This document shows, in pieces, positions 1-7,047 of a stretch of 64,000 nt of DNA. The position numbers and the translations under genes were made by a program. Within the stretch, counting starts at the first letter, position 1, and every line of letters begins with the position of its first letter. The notes below the pieces were generated by a model, which was not told where the DNA came from, ran no database searches, and was given only the letters and a program-made list of their open reading frames with translations. Source of the stretch: Flexibacter flexilis DSM 6793 (GTDB lineage Bacteria > Bacteroidota > Bacteroidia > Cytophagales > Flexibacteraceae); assembly GCF_900112255.1 (NCBI RefSeq), contig NZ_FOLE01000002.1, forward strand, positions 131,854 to 195,853, in the 5' to 3' direction.

Positions 1-1
1 G

Positions 2-930
2 ACCACTTACTTCTGGCGTGTGCGCAGCAAAAACGGTAGCAATATTTCACCTTTCAGTGAGGTATTTAGTTTTACAACACTTACGCCATTGGCTGCCCCA
101 ACGCTTATTTCTCCTGCCAACAACGCTGTAAATCAATTGACTAATCTTACTTTTGATTGGTCGGACGTAACAGGTGCCGCAGAATACGAGTACCAATACA
201 GCAACAACAGCAACTTTACTGCCGCCATCACGGGAACGGTTACCGCCTCACAAGCAAGCATCACTGGGCTTGACAATGCAACCACTTACTTCTGGCGTGT
301 GCGCAGCAAAAACGGTAGCAATATTTCACCTTTCAGTGAGGTATTTAGTTTTACAACACTTACGCCATTGGCTGCCCCAACGCTTATTTCTCCTGCCAAC
401 AACGCTGTAAATCAAACGACTAACCTAACTTTCGATTGGGCAGATGTAACAGGGGCAGCAGAATACGAGTACCAATACAGCACCAATAGCAACTTTACTG
501 CCGCCATCACGGGAACGGTTACCGCCTCACAAGCAAGCATCACTGGGCTTGACAATGCAACCACTTACTTCTGGCGTGTGCGCAGCAAAAACGGTAGCAA
601 TATTTCACCTTTCAGTGAGGTATTTAGTTTTACAACACTTACGCCGCTTTCGGCTCCAACACTCATTTCGCCTGCTAATAACGCTGTAAATCAAACGACT
701 AACCTTATTTTTGATTGGTCGGATGTAACAGGTGCCGCAGAATACGAGTACCAATACAGCAACAACAGCAACTTTACTGCCGCCATCACAGGAACCGTAG
801 CTGCTTCACAAGCAAGCATCACTGGGCTTGACAATGCAACCACTTACTTCTGGCGTGTGCGCAGCAAAAACGGAAATACAATATCTGAGTACAGCAGTGT
901 TTTTAGTTTTACGACAGACTCCAACATTGG
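2..930 (+). repeat. 279-bp tandem repeats encoding FnIII-like modules
   Basis: The same sequence recurs with an exact 279-bp period at 2, 281, 560 and 839 (landmark accacttacttctggcg). Copies differ at few positions, several of them synonymous, which points to recent amplification or gene conversion. The last copy passes into the sorting domain near 900-930. Confidence 0.9.
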
Positions 931-1180
931 CGTAAACCCAGCCATCGCCGCGCAAATTAGCATTTGGCCAGTGCCTGCAACGGAAGTCATTAACATCAAA
1001 ACAGAAGAAAATCAAGCGTTTAACTATTTGATGTACGATGCAGCGGGCAAAGTGGTAGCAAAAGGAAACGCCCAAAACTCGGTAAGTATTAAAGTTGCAG
1101 ACCTTGCCGCAGGCGTTTACCAACTACGACTACAAACAGCCAATAACGTCGTGGTTCGCAAAATTTCGGTGATTCGATAA
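2..1180 (+). CDS. T9SS-sorted surface protein with fibronectin III-like repeats (5' truncated)
   Basis: The reading frame is open from base 2, so the gene begins left of the window. It consists of nearly identical 93-residue modules with the look of fibronectin type III domains (a TTYFWRVRSKNG strand and a TNLTFDWSDVTGA strand). A C-terminal segment of about 75 residues follows and looks like a type IX secretion sorting domain: IWPVPATEVINIK, then MYDAAGKVV, then LAAGVYQLRL, ending in a basic ISVIR. The protein is probably exported through the T9SS and displayed on the cell surface as an adhesin or glycan-binding protein. The module count is unknown because the start is missing. A bidirectional hairpin terminator follows the stop codon. 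Confidence 0.85.
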   Translation, partial: TTYFWRVRSKNGSNISPFSEVFSFTTLTPLAAPTLISPANNAVNQLTNLTFDWSDVTGAAEYEYQYSNNSNFTAAITGTVTASQASITGLDNATTYFWRVRSKNGSNISPFSEVFSFTTLTPLAAPTLISPANNAVNQTTNLTFDWADVTGAAEYEYQYSTNSNFTAAITGTVTASQASITGLDNATTYFWRVRSKNGSNISPFSEVFSFTTLTPLSAPTLISPANNAVNQTTNLIFDWSDVTGAAEYEYQYSNNSNFTAAITGTVAASQASITGLDNATTYFWRVRSKNGNTISEYSSVFSFTTDSNIGVNPAIAAQISIWPVPATEVINIKTEENQAFNYLMYDAAGKVVAKGNAQNSVSIKVADLAAGVYQLRLQTANNVVVRKISVIR

Positions 1181-1197
1181 GCCTATTTTTTGCCCAT

Positions 1198-1235
1198 AAA
1201 AAAGCCGTTGCTCTACACAAGCAGCGGCTTTTTTT
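1198..1235. terminator. Bidirectional intrinsic terminator
   Basis: A hairpin with arms AAAAAAGCCGTTGCT and AGCAGCGGCTTTTTT (one G-T pair) lies between the convergent ends of the surface-protein gene and the small hypothetical gene. It has A and T tracts on either side, so it can serve both. Confidence 0.8.
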
Positions 1236-1255
1236 ATTTTGCAGCAAACACACTT

Positions 1256-1621
1256 TTATAACTCATCGTCGCGCTCTGGCACATCGTAACCCCAAAGCTG
1301 CATTTGCGGCGGCTCTATCCTGAAAGTCAGGCACATGGTTTCGGGTTGCGTGTATTCGGAGGCTTGGCACGCCAAAAAATAATGAATGCCATAGCGCACC
1401 ACCAACGAACCGCTTTCTGCATTCTGCCACTGCAAACTGCCTTGCTCCAACGTGAAAGTATCCGTTTGTCCTTTTTCGGTGTAATAATACGCGTTGAGCA
1501 AATCTTTTATTTTCTGAAAAAAAACAGGCTGGCGGAGCAAATCAAAAAACTGATTTTCAGGTAATTTGTGTGCGGCCTGAGGCCAATCAGCAGGCAATGC
1601 AATACGGGTTGTTTCTTGCAT
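1256..1621 (-). CDS. Conserved-looking hypothetical protein, about 121 aa
   Basis: I do not recognise this family. The protein begins MQETTRIALPADW and is small, soluble and rich in aromatic residues, with no signal peptide or membrane segment. An upstream in-frame ATG at 1657 would add 12 residues, but that stretch lies inside the hairpin that terminates alaS, so the start at 1621 is preferred. It sits 97 nt downstream of alaS on the same strand, separated by the terminator. Its C-terminus is acidic (VPERDDEL). Function unknown. Confidence 0.55.
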   Translation of the reverse strand: MQETTRIALPADWPQAAHKLPENQFFDLLRQPVFFQKIKDLLNAYYYTEKGQTDTFTLEQGSLQWQNAESGSLVVRYGIHYFLACQASEYTQPETMCLTFRIEPPQMQLWGYDVPERDDEL

Positions 1622-1632
1622 AAAACAATACC

Positions 1633-1679
1633 AAAACGCCTTCCTCCGATGCTGCAAGCCAGCCGAAGAAAGGCGTTTT
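1633..1679 (-). terminator. Terminator downstream of alaS
   Basis: Arms AAAACGCCTT (1633-1642) and AAGGCGTTTT (1670-1679) flank a 27-nt loop. On the minus strand the hairpin ends in a T-run, as expected for termination of alaS, whose stop codon is 39 nt upstream. Confidence 0.65.
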
Positions 1680-1717
1680 ATTTTGGGTTAAAATTTTATT
1701 CTAAATGAAAACGAAAA

Positions 1718-4357
1718 CTAAACCAACGTAGCCGCTTGCGTAACTACCGCCGCCAAACCAGCCGTATTTTTACCGCCAGCCGTCGCGAAAAACGCTTGTC
1801 CGCCGCCGCCGCCTTGAATGTTTTTGGCCAATTCGCGCACGATTTTAGAAGCATCCAAACCTTTGTCAGCCACCAAGTTATCCGACAAAATCACGGCAAT
1901 TTGTGGTTTGCCGTCCACTTCTGCCGCCAACACAAGGAACAAGTTTTCTACTTTTTGGCGAACCTCAAAAGCCAATTGGCGCATGGCATCTGCCGTCGGC
2001 AAAGCTACTTTTTCGGCTGCGAAATTCACGCCGTTTTTATTTTCGATTTTAGCCAAAATCTCTTGTTTGATTTGCTGTGTTTTCTCGTTTTGCAACGCTT
2101 CCAACTGCTTGGTAAGTTTTGTTTTTTCTTCCAACAAATCGCTTACGCTCTTGCGCAAGTCTGTGGCTTTGAGCGTGTCTTTTAGTTCTTGCAACAAATT
2201 GAATTGTGCCGAAACCAAAGCCTCCGCCGCAACACCCGTCACGGCCTCAATACGACGAACACCAGCCGCCACTGAGCTTTCCGCCGTGATTTTGCACAAA
2301 CCGATTTGGCCAGTAGCCGCCACGTGCGTACCGCCACACAATTCCACCGAAAACGCTGGATTGAAGGTAATTACACGTACAAAATCGCCATATTTTTCAC
2401 CAAAAAGAGCCATTGCGCCCATATTTTTAGCCTCTTCGATTGGCACATTACGGCGTTCGTTGAGGGCAATATTTTCGCGAATACGCGTATTGACAATCGC
2501 TTCAATTTTGGCCAATTCCTCGTCCGTAACTTTGGCAAAATGTGAAAAGTCGAAACGCAAAACTTCAGGATTCACCAACGAACCTTTTTGGTTTACGTGG
2601 CTGCCCAACACTTCTTTCATGGCTGCGTGTAACAAGTGCGTTGCCGAGTGATTGCAAGCTGTTTGCAAACGTGCTGCCTGGTTGATAGTGGCTGTTATTG
2701 ATTGATAATCAGCAGAAAATACCGATTCTACGGCGGCATCTTCCGACAAATGTACAATCAAATCGTTTTCTTTTTTGGTGTCCGAAATGCGGATATTTTT
2801 CACCGAACCATCGGCCAACACTACGGCCAACGTGCCCGAATCGCCAACCTGTCCGCCACTTTCGCCATAAAACGGCGTGCGGTCCAATACGATTTGGAAT
2901 TGCTTTTTATTTTTAGTCGTAACGGCGCGGTATTTGATTACGCGGGCGTTGGTTTGCATATAATCGTAGCCTACAAATTCGCTTTCTTCGTCTTCGAGCA
3001 AAATAACCCAGTCGCCAGCTTCGGTAGTGGCTGCATTGCGAGAACGCGCCTTTTGTGCGGCCATTTCTGCCTGAAAACCAACCTCATCTATCACCAAACC
3101 ATTTTCGCGAGCAATCAGCGCAGTAAGGTCGAGCGGGAAACCGAACGTATCGTACAATTCAAAAACTACTTTGCCTTCGATGGTTTGTACGCCACTTTTC
3201 ACGATTTCGTCGAGCTTGCGCAAGCCCACTTCCAAGGTGCGCAAAAACGCCGCTTCTTCTTCCTGAATTACTTTTGCTACAAAATCTTGTTGCGCTTTTA
3301 GCTCAGGGAAAACACCGCTAAACTGGTCGGCCAACAAGGGCACAAGCGTATGCAAAAACGGTTCTTTGAAGCCCAAAAACGTGTAACCGTAACGCACGGC
3401 GCGGCGCAAAATGCGACGAATCACATAACCCGCTTTGTTGTTGGAAGGCAATTGTCCGTCGGCTACCGTGAAGGCTATGGCGCGAATGTGGTCGGCCAAA
3501 ACGCGCATAGCAACGTCCGTTTGGCGATTTTCGCCATATTTTTTACCTGATTTGGCGGCAATAAACTGAATAGTTGGCTGAAAAACATCCGTGTCGTAGT
3601 TGGATTGTTTGCCCTGAATGGCCATACACAAACGTTCAAAACCCATGCCCGTGTCCACGTGGCGGTCTGGAAGCGGTTGGAGGCTGCCGTCGGCCATGCG
3701 TTGGAATTGCATGAATACGTTGTTCCAAATCTCGACTACTTGCGGGTGGTCGTTGTTCACTAAGTCGCGGCCTGGCATTTTGGCAATTTCTGACGCGTCG
3801 CGCAAGTCGATATGAATTTCTGAGCAAGGACCGCAAGGACCTGTTTCTCCCATTTCCCAGAAGTTATCTTTTTTGTTGCCGAACAAAATATGATCGTCGG
3901 GTAAATATTGTTTCCAAAGTGCCAACGCCTCCGAATCTTGAGGCATGTTATCTTTTGCATCGCCCTCAAACACAGTGGCATACAGGCGGTCTTTAGGCAA
4001 TTTATAAACTTCGGTGAGCAATTCCCACGACCATTCGATGGCTTCTTTCTTGAAATAATCACCAAAAGACCAGTTGCCCAACATCTCGAACATGGTATGG
4101 TGGTAAGTATCGTGGCCAACTTCCTCCAAATCGTTGTGTTTACCAGACACGCGCAAACATTTTTGTGTGTCGGCAACGCGCTTGAAAGGAGCTACTTTAT
4201 TGCCCAAAAAATAGTCTTTGAATTGCGCCATGCCCGAATTGGTAAACATAAGCGTAGGGTCATTTTTTAGCACAAGCGGCGCAGATGGCACGATTTGGTG
4301 TCCTTTTTCTTGAAAGAAATCAAGGAACTGTTGTCTGATGGTCTTGGAGTCAAGCAT
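1718..4357 (-). CDS. alaS: Alanine--tRNA ligase
   Basis: At 879 residues this is the normal length for bacterial AlaRS. It charges tRNA-Ala with alanine in the cytosol. The N-terminal class II catalytic core starts MLDSKTIRQQFLDFF and contains FTNSGMAQFKDYFLG. The editing domain, which removes mischarged Ser and Gly, carries the zinc motif HSATHLLH and a later CGGTHVAATG. The C-terminal DHHA1 region ends with the glycine-rich GGGGGGQAFFATAGG typical of the family. The gene is transcribed alone on the minus strand. A possible -7 element CAAATGTA (TACATTTG on the minus strand) lies at 4400-4407, 43 nt upstream of the ATG. Confidence 0.98.
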   Translation of the reverse strand: MLDSKTIRQQFLDFFQEKGHQIVPSAPLVLKNDPTLMFTNSGMAQFKDYFLGNKVAPFKRVADTQKCLRVSGKHNDLEEVGHDTYHHTMFEMLGNWSFGDYFKKEAIEWSWELLTEVYKLPKDRLYATVFEGDAKDNMPQDSEALALWKQYLPDDHILFGNKKDNFWEMGETGPCGPCSEIHIDLRDASEIAKMPGRDLVNNDHPQVVEIWNNVFMQFQRMADGSLQPLPDRHVDTGMGFERLCMAIQGKQSNYDTDVFQPTIQFIAAKSGKKYGENRQTDVAMRVLADHIRAIAFTVADGQLPSNNKAGYVIRRILRRAVRYGYTFLGFKEPFLHTLVPLLADQFSGVFPELKAQQDFVAKVIQEEEAAFLRTLEVGLRKLDEIVKSGVQTIEGKVVFELYDTFGFPLDLTALIARENGLVIDEVGFQAEMAAQKARSRNAATTEAGDWVILLEDEESEFVGYDYMQTNARVIKYRAVTTKNKKQFQIVLDRTPFYGESGGQVGDSGTLAVVLADGSVKNIRISDTKKENDLIVHLSEDAAVESVFSADYQSITATINQAARLQTACNHSATHLLHAAMKEVLGSHVNQKGSLVNPEVLRFDFSHFAKVTDEELAKIEAIVNTRIRENIALNERRNVPIEEAKNMGAMALFGEKYGDFVRVITFNPAFSVELCGGTHVAATGQIGLCKITAESSVAAGVRRIEAVTGVAAEALVSAQFNLLQELKDTLKATDLRKSVSDLLEEKTKLTKQLEALQNEKTQQIKQEILAKIENKNGVNFAAEKVALPTADAMRQLAFEVRQKVENLFLVLAAEVDGKPQIAVILSDNLVADKGLDASKIVRELAKNIQGGGGGQAFFATAGGKNTAGLAAVVTQAATLV

Positions 4358-4660
4358 ATTGTTATGTAATAATAAAAACGCAAATTCTAATTTGAATCAC
4401 AAATGTAAAATAATTATGGCTATTTGGATTAGCCGATAAAAGAAAAGTAGTATTAAACACCCTACTTATTTAAAAAAATAATTGAAAAATACTACTTAAA
4501 TATCTTTTGTAATTAAAAAAATAAAACTACCTTGCATACGTTTACTTCTATGTATAACACCTATTAAATTATCAATTGCCAATACATTATTCTGCTTTCA
4601 ACCTCATACACCAAATCTTATTAAAATGGATATTTTTTATCACCTAAAATTTAAAAGATT
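4358..4660. other. Divergent intergenic region alaS / STAS-like gene
   Basis: A 303-nt AT-rich region between divergent genes. It contains the alaS -7 candidate at 4400-4407 and long A/T runs around 4470-4530. No hairpin terminator or RNA gene is evident, and no clear TAnnTTTG element was found for the rightward gene. Confidence 0.5.
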
Positions 4661-5071
4661 ATGGAATTTGCAGAAATTGACCAAACACGGTTGCCTATTC
4701 TAATTTTCAGAAACAACCCTATTATTCCACCTATTCAGGAATACGAAACGTATTTAGTTACTCAAAAAAGGCTTATGCAAGAAGCCATTGAGGAAAAGCG
4801 CAAAGTCATTGTCATTATGGATCTGACCAATCTCAAATTTATGAACTCGGAAATGCGCATTAAACGAGGAAACTTTATTAAAGAGCACGAGAAACTGATG
4901 CAAGAAAGTTTGTCGGAAGTGATTTTAGTAGCTCCCAATATTGTTTCACGTACCATGTTGCAAGGAATTTTCTTAATTCGAAAACCTAGTGTTCCGACCT
5001 TTGTGGTGGCAAACATCAAAGAAGCACTCAGTAAAGCTGAAAATTTTGCTGAAAAATTACTTGCCAGTTGA
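4661..5071 (+). CDS. STAS-like / SpoIIAA-like domain protein
   Basis: A 136-residue cytosolic protein with no signal peptide. The layout resembles single-domain STAS-like proteins: a central strand VIVIMDLTNLKFMNSEMR, a helix, a second strand EVILVAPNIVS and a final strand TFVVANIKEALSKAENF. The loop after VIMDLTNL corresponds to the place where anti-sigma antagonists carry a phosphorylatable serine; here it reads KFMNSEMR. It may be a switch or partner-binding protein, but the partner is unknown. The call is by fold pattern, not clear family identity. It is monocistronic and converges on yceI. Confidence 0.5.
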   Translation: MEFAEIDQTRLPILIFRNNPIIPPIQEYETYLVTQKRLMQEAIEEKRKVIVIMDLTNLKFMNSEMRIKRGNFIKEHEKLMQESLSEVILVAPNIVSRTMLQGIFLIRKPSVPTFVVANIKEALSKAENFAEKLLAS

Positions 5072-5193
5072 TGATTAATTATTGTGTAGGTAAAGCCTAA
5101 CCAGCTTCCCAAGGCTCAAAGAATATTTATAAACGCAAGTAAATCTGGCAGTCATCTAGTTGCATACACCACCAAACCAAACGTGATGAAAAC

Positions 5194-5232
5194 AAAAAGA
5201 GCTGGACAACGTTGGTTGTCCAGCTCTTTTTT
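5194..5232. terminator. Bidirectional intrinsic terminator
   Basis: A strong hairpin, AAAAAGAGCTGGACAAC paired with GTTGTCCAGCTCTTTTT around a 4-nt loop, sits between the convergent STAS-like and yceI genes. A and T tracts on both sides allow termination in both directions. Confidence 0.9.
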
Positions 5233-5253
5233 ATGACTTAAGCTTTGTACTAA

Positions 5254-5850
5254 TTACTTAGTAGCTACCAAGTTAAGGTCGATAGTGAAGTCATCGCTGA
5301 TAGTTTTGTCGCCCAAATCAGAGAAGAAGCTACCAGAACCATATTTGATGTCAAATTTAGTACGGTTTACAGTGATTTTACCTTTAGCAGTCGCAGTATT
5401 GCCATTTACAGTGATAGTAGCAGGGAATTTTACTTCTTGCGTAATGCCTTTGATAGTCAATTTACCAGTTACTTCGTACTCGTTACCTTTTACAGCTTTA
5501 ACGCTTGTTGTAGCGAAAGATGCTTTAGCAAATTTAGCAACACCAAAGAAATCATCAGCTTTCAAGTGGCCAACCAATTTAGCGTTGTAGTCAGCGTCTG
5601 TAAGGTCAGTACAAGTGATTGAGTTCATGTCGATTTCGAAAGAACCACCAGTTACTGCTTTGCCATCTACTTGCAAAGAACCAGAAGCCAAAGATACGTT
5701 ACCAGTGTGCTCACCAGTTACTTTTTTACCAAGCCATACCAACGTAGTTTTTTTAACGTCAGCTTTGTAAGTTGTTGGTTTACCAGCGAAGGCGAATGTT
5801 AGCGAGGCAACTACGGCCACTAAGCTAAGCACGATGTTTTTTGTTGTCAT
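5254..5850 (-). CDS. YceI family periplasmic lipid-binding-like protein
   Basis: 198 residues. An N-terminal signal peptide (MTTKNIVLSLVAVVASLTFAFA) predicts export. The mature part begins with the family's KADVKKTTLVWLGKKVTGEHTG strand and includes GGSFEIDMNSITCTDL, LTIKGITQEVKFPATI and the C-terminal DKTISDDFTIDLNL. YceI proteins form a lipocalin-like barrel that binds isoprenoid or polyisoprenoid lipids. Expression is probably separate, since a full TTG-N20-TATATTTG promoter lies upstream. The physiological ligand cannot be told from sequence. Confidence 0.92.
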   Translation of the reverse strand: MTTKNIVLSLVAVVASLTFAFAGKPTTYKADVKKTTLVWLGKKVTGEHTGNVSLASGSLQVDGKAVTGGSFEIDMNSITCTDLTDADYNAKLVGHLKADDFFGVAKFAKASFATTSVKAVKGNEYEVTGKLTIKGITQEVKFPATITVNGNTATAKGKITVNRTKFDIKYGSGSFFSDLGDKTISDDFTIDLNLVATK

Positions 5851-5912
5851 TTTTTTTAACTGTTAAATTTTTAAAACCTTGAATAAATTAAGTTTCGATG
5901 TTTTTGATGATG

Positions 5913-5943
5913 CAAATATATGTAAAGACAATATATGTAGCAA
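5913..5943 (-). promoter_or_regulatory. Bacteroidota-type promoter of the yceI gene
   Basis: Read on the minus strand, TTG at 5943-5941 is followed after 20 nt by TATATTTG at 5920-5913. This matches the Bacteroidota -33/-7 pattern (TTG, 17-20 nt, TAnnTTTG). The -7 box lies 62 nt upstream of the ATG. Confidence 0.65.
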
Positions 5944-6069
5944 CATTTATTTCAAAAATATTTTTAACAAAAACACCAAAACACTGATTTTCAGTATTTT
6001 ATTTTTATGTAAACCAAAAAAATATTTGATTAGTTGCAGAATAGGCTAAAATTTAGTTGAAAATAGGAC

Positions 6070-6108
6070 AAAAAAAAACAGTCTGGTCGAAACTCAACCT
6101 GACTGTTC
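6070..6108 (-). terminator. Terminator of the tRNA-like RNA
   Basis: On the minus strand AACAGTC-A-GGTTG, loop, CGACC-A-GACTGTT forms a long hairpin followed directly by a run of T residues. It lies 42 nt beyond the 3' end of the tRNA-like RNA and would stop its transcript before yceI. Confidence 0.8.
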
Positions 6109-6149
6109 AAACTACCTATTAATACACCAAATTAACCAAAAAAATTTTG

Positions 6150-6269
6150 CTGTAAGAGAAGGACTCGAACCTCCACGAGGCGGTTAGCCCATAGTTTATG
6201 CTACGGGTTTTTTCCGAGCTCCTCACCCCCGAGACAGGAGGGCATGGCTGCCAATTTCATCACCTTACA
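6150..6269 (-). tRNA. Class II tRNA-like RNA with extra-long variable arm, anticodon loop reading GUC
   Basis: The 120-nt minus-strand sequence folds as a tRNA. Acceptor stem: TGTAAGG/TCTTACA (7 bp, extendable to 8 by C-1:G73). D arm: ATG-AAATTGGCAGC-CAT, similar to tRNA-Leu. Anticodon stem: CCCTC/GGGGG with the 7-nt loop CTGTCTC (U33, anticodon G-U-C at 6235-6233, unusual U37). T arm: GGAGG-TTCGAGT-CCTTC. The roughly 51-nt variable region pairs as GAGG/CCTC and CGG/CCG around an inner hairpin CCCGTAG-CATAAA-CTATGGG. G73 is followed by CAA, so CCA is not encoded. The long variable arm is a Leu/Ser/Tyr trait, while GUC is the Asp anticodon, so its amino-acid identity is unclear. A TACTTTTG box lies upstream and a strong terminator follows, so it looks expressed. 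Confidence 0.6.
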
Positions 6270-6318
6270 GTATCTTTAGCTGTAAAAGAAGCAAAGCGTT
6301 TCCTTGTTCTTTCTGTTA

Positions 6319-6326
6319 CAAAAGTA
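6319..6326 (-). promoter_or_regulatory. -7 promoter element for the tRNA-like RNA
   Basis: CAAAAGTA on the plus strand reads TACTTTTG on the minus strand and matches TAnnTTTG. It is 49 nt upstream of the predicted tRNA-like 5' end. A matching TTG -33 box is not obvious. Confidence 0.45.
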
Positions 6327-6389
6327 GCGGGTGTTTCCGAAAATTAAAAATTTTTTATTCATTTTTCTTAAAATTTAGATTATTTATAA

Positions 6390-6397
6390 TATATTTG
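6390..6397 (+). promoter_or_regulatory. -7 promoter element for the Lrp/AsnC regulator
   Basis: TATATTTG matches TAnnTTTG and lies 38 nt upstream of the ATG at 6436. No convincing TTG was found at -33. Confidence 0.45.
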
Positions 6398-6435
6398 TAC
6401 CTGTGTTAATAAAATAAAAATTTAGCCTTATTTTT

Positions 6436-6903
6436 ATGAACCCAAATTTAGAAATTGATAATATAGACCTCAAAATTCTGTCATTGTTGATGGAAGATGC
6501 GAATATGCCATACACGGAAATCGCAAAACGTGTGTACGTATCGGGTGGGACAGTCCATGTTCGCATGAAAAAAATGGAAGAAATGGGTATTGTTACGGGC
6601 GCACAGCTCAAAATAGACCATTCCAAACTTGGCTACGATATTATCGCGTTTTTGGGCATTTACTTGGAAAAGAGCTCCATGTATCATGAGGTGGCCAGCC
6701 AGCTATCGAATATTCCCGAAATCGTGAGTATTCACTACACTACTGGTATGTACGGTATCTTTGCGAAGGTAATTTGCAAGGACACTAAACACCTACGCGC
6801 TGTTTTGCACGATAAGATACAAAAGGTGCAAGGCATTCAGCGCACGGAAACTTCTATTGTTCTGGAAGAAAGCGTAGAACGTTCCGTAAAACTTGAAATC
6901 TAA
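6436..6903 (+). CDS. Lrp/AsnC family transcriptional regulator
   Basis: 155 residues, the usual length. The N-terminal winged helix-turn-helix (about residues 5-60) begins IDNIDLKILSLLMEDANMPYTEIAKRV and continues with VSGGTVHVRMKKMEEMGIV. The C-terminal RAM/ACT-like effector domain (about 65-150) has the IVSIHYTTGMYGIFAKVICKD strand pair. Such proteins form octameric rings that sense amino acids. It is followed by a hairpin terminator and then by aspartate kinase on the same strand; whether it controls that gene is speculation based only on adjacency. Confidence 0.93.
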   Translation: MNPNLEIDNIDLKILSLLMEDANMPYTEIAKRVYVSGGTVHVRMKKMEEMGIVTGAQLKIDHSKLGYDIIAFLGIYLEKSSMYHEVASQLSNIPEIVSIHYTTGMYGIFAKVICKDTKHLRAVLHDKIQKVQGIQRTETSIVLEESVERSVKLEI

Positions 6904-6936
6904 CCTATTCAAGAAAACGCCTAAACAGCCAATCAC

Positions 6937-6978
6937 AAAAACCGATAGTTCTTCCACCCGAAGAGTTATCGGTTTTTT
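6937..6978 (+). terminator. Intrinsic terminator after the Lrp/AsnC gene
   Basis: AAAAACCGATA pairs with TATCGGTTTTT across a 19-nt loop, ending in a T-run, 34 nt after the stop codon. Confidence 0.8.
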
Positions 6979-7047
6979 GCTTTTATCGCTTTACATATTT
7001 TATTTAATAGATTTTCTCAACAACACAATTCCTTTTCAAAATCCGCA

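Noticed and set aside
2-930. CRISPR-like array
   Set aside because: The repeats are 279 bp, contiguous and in frame within a coding sequence, with no spacers.
1818-2651. Long open frame (277 codons) opposite alaS
   Set aside because: It lies wholly antisense to a certain alaS, and its composition is the mirror of alaS codons with no domain pattern. The same applies to other long antisense frames inside priA, sprA and the fibre genes.
6150-6269. tRNA interrupted by a group I intron
   Set aside because: The extra sequence is only about 51 nt, sits in the variable region and pairs into a stem; group I introns are over 200 nt and usually split the anticodon loop.
6150-6269. Selenocysteine tRNA
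   Set aside because: An 8/5 acceptor-T arrangement is possible, but the anticodon is not UCA, the D stem is short, and no selA/selB or UGA-containing gene was noticed.
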